From Firmicutes bacterium UBA1440 (GTDB lineage: Bacteria > Bacillota > Clostridia > Peptostreptococcales > Anaerovoracaceae): a DNA stretch of 5,359 nucleotides. Position 1 is the first letter of the stretch; every line of letters begins with the position of its first letter. Below, one piece after another: positions 4,986 to 5,359 of this stretch. The notes under the pieces were generated by a model, which saw only the letters and a program-made list of their open reading frames with translations, was not told where the DNA came from and did not search any database. The stretch is taken from contig DCTM01000023.1 of NCBI GenBank assembly GCA_002329565.1, positions 1-5,359 of the forward strand. Direction: 5' to 3'. Both the position numbers and the translations under genes were made by a program.

Positions 4986-5001
4986 TGGAACAAAATGTCA
5001 A
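4973..5001 (-). promoter_or_regulatory. comEA promoter (near-consensus sigma-A)
   Basis: The minus strand reads TTGACA (plus-strand 4996-5001), exactly 17 bases, then TAAAAT (4973-4978): six of six and five of six to consensus. The -35 begins two bases after the stop codon of the HD-domain gene. The expected transcript start near 4966 leaves a leader of about 18 bases, just enough for the AGGAGG site. Confidence 0.8.
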
Positions 5002-5002
5002 T

Positions 5003-5359
5003 TTAATTCTGTGAATTTTTTCCTATTATATCCTCCAGAGAATCTCCTACCAAGTCCTCGATCTGCTCGATAATATGGCATGTATGTTCCATTTCCTCGC
5101 GTATAACTTGCTGCGCATGTTTATTCTTATATTCTGCCTTATTCAAAATATATTCCATACGCACATTGAGTCCGACAAATTTGTCTTCCTTGACGAGTCG
5201 ATCTCCCAAGCATACCATGTCAATCTCAGCGAGGGCTTTTAATTCGAGAGGAAACGAATAAAACATATGTGCCCTGATAATCTTAGCCTCCTCGGCAAAA
5301 CCGAGTTTAAGAACCAAATCTGCTCCTTTGTTCCAATGTTCGTCTTCCACACGTGCAAT
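5003..5359 (-). CDS. HD-domain protein, C-terminal part (5' end outside the window)
   Basis: The frame is open to the right edge, so only the last 118 residues are visible. They begin IARVEDEHWNKGADLV, then LGFAEEAKIIRAHMFY, then LAEIDMVCLGDRLVKEDKFVGL. This resembles the second half of small HD-superfamily phosphohydrolases, in which H-x-x-x-G-A-x-L, LG(F/Y)xxxAxIIxxHM and a later aDxLV segment supply metal ligands; here these would be the His in EDEHW, the His in RAHM and the Asp in GDRLV. The first HD dyad would be upstream. A helical, glutamate-rich tail follows. A GTG at 5348-5350 is not taken as the start, because the HD domain clearly continues upstream. The substrate cannot be deduced. 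It ends two bases before the comEA promoter and lacks a recognisable terminator, so it may read through into comEA. Confidence 0.68.
   Translation of the reverse strand: MARVEDEHWNKGADLVLKLGFAEEAKIIRAHMFYSFPLELKALAEIDMVCLGDRLVKEDKFVGLNVRMEYILNKAEYKNKHAQQVIREEMEHTCHIIEQIEDLVGDSLEDIIGKNSQN

Noticed and set aside
1..5359. CRISPR arrays, tRNA or rRNA genes, insertion sequences, toxin-antitoxin or phage-defence genes
   Set aside because: No regular repeats, no tRNA-like cloverleaf, no transposase or terminal inverted repeats, and no defence-type protein domain were seen. The region looks like stable chromosomal core.

Overview
The window is a compact chromosomal segment of an endospore-forming, low-to-moderate-GC member of the Firmicutes (Bacillota), most likely class Clostridia. 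The evidence is Spo0A (master regulator of sporulation entry), SpoIVB (forespore signalling protease) and a BofC-like protein, together with a UPF0291/DUF896 protein and strong AGGAGG-type ribosome binding sites. All genes are read on the minus strand, so transcription runs from high to low coordinates. I cannot place the genus.

In transcription order: (1) 5359-5003, the C-terminal part of an HD-domain protein whose start is outside the window. (2) 4948-4286, comEA (DNA-binding competence protein), preceded by a near-consensus vegetative promoter that carries a perfect 11-bp dyad over its -10 box. (3) 4229-3807, a small membrane-anchored protein with a BofC-like C-terminus, overlapping the ribosome binding site of (4) 3796-2729, spoIVB. 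The pair is preceded by a good sigma-G (forespore) promoter match and ends in a hairpin terminator built partly from the last spoIVB codons. (5) 2612-1815, spo0A, with its own extended -10 promoter and a long 14-bp stem terminator. (6) 1570-932, a LUD-domain (lactate-utilization type) protein with a Cys-rich tail, coupled to (7) 917-702, a UPF0291 protein, ending in another strong terminator. (8) 616-161, an unrecognised exported protein. (9) From 37 leftwards, the first 12 codons of a cysteine desulfurase (NifS/IscS type) with its own promoter.

How the genes fit together: spoIVB and spo0A adjacent on one strand is a conserved arrangement in sporulating Firmicutes. Spo0A~P starts sporulation. 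Later, SpoIVB is secreted from the forespore into the intermembrane space, where it triggers sigma-K activation in well-studied species. BofC restrains SpoIVB in Bacillus subtilis, so a BofC-like gene coupled directly to spoIVB behind a forespore-type promoter suggests inhibitor and protease made as a unit. comEA, the HD protein, the LUD/UPF0291 pair and the cysteine desulfurase look like separate housekeeping or accessory transcription units.

I found no mobile element, CRISPR array, tRNA, rRNA or phage gene, and no convincing undescribed multi-gene system. The most interesting signals are regulatory: the forespore-type promoter before the bofC-like gene, the perfect dyad on the comEA promoter, and a near-match to a Spo0A box on the spo0A promoter. 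The least explained gene is the exported protein at 161-616.
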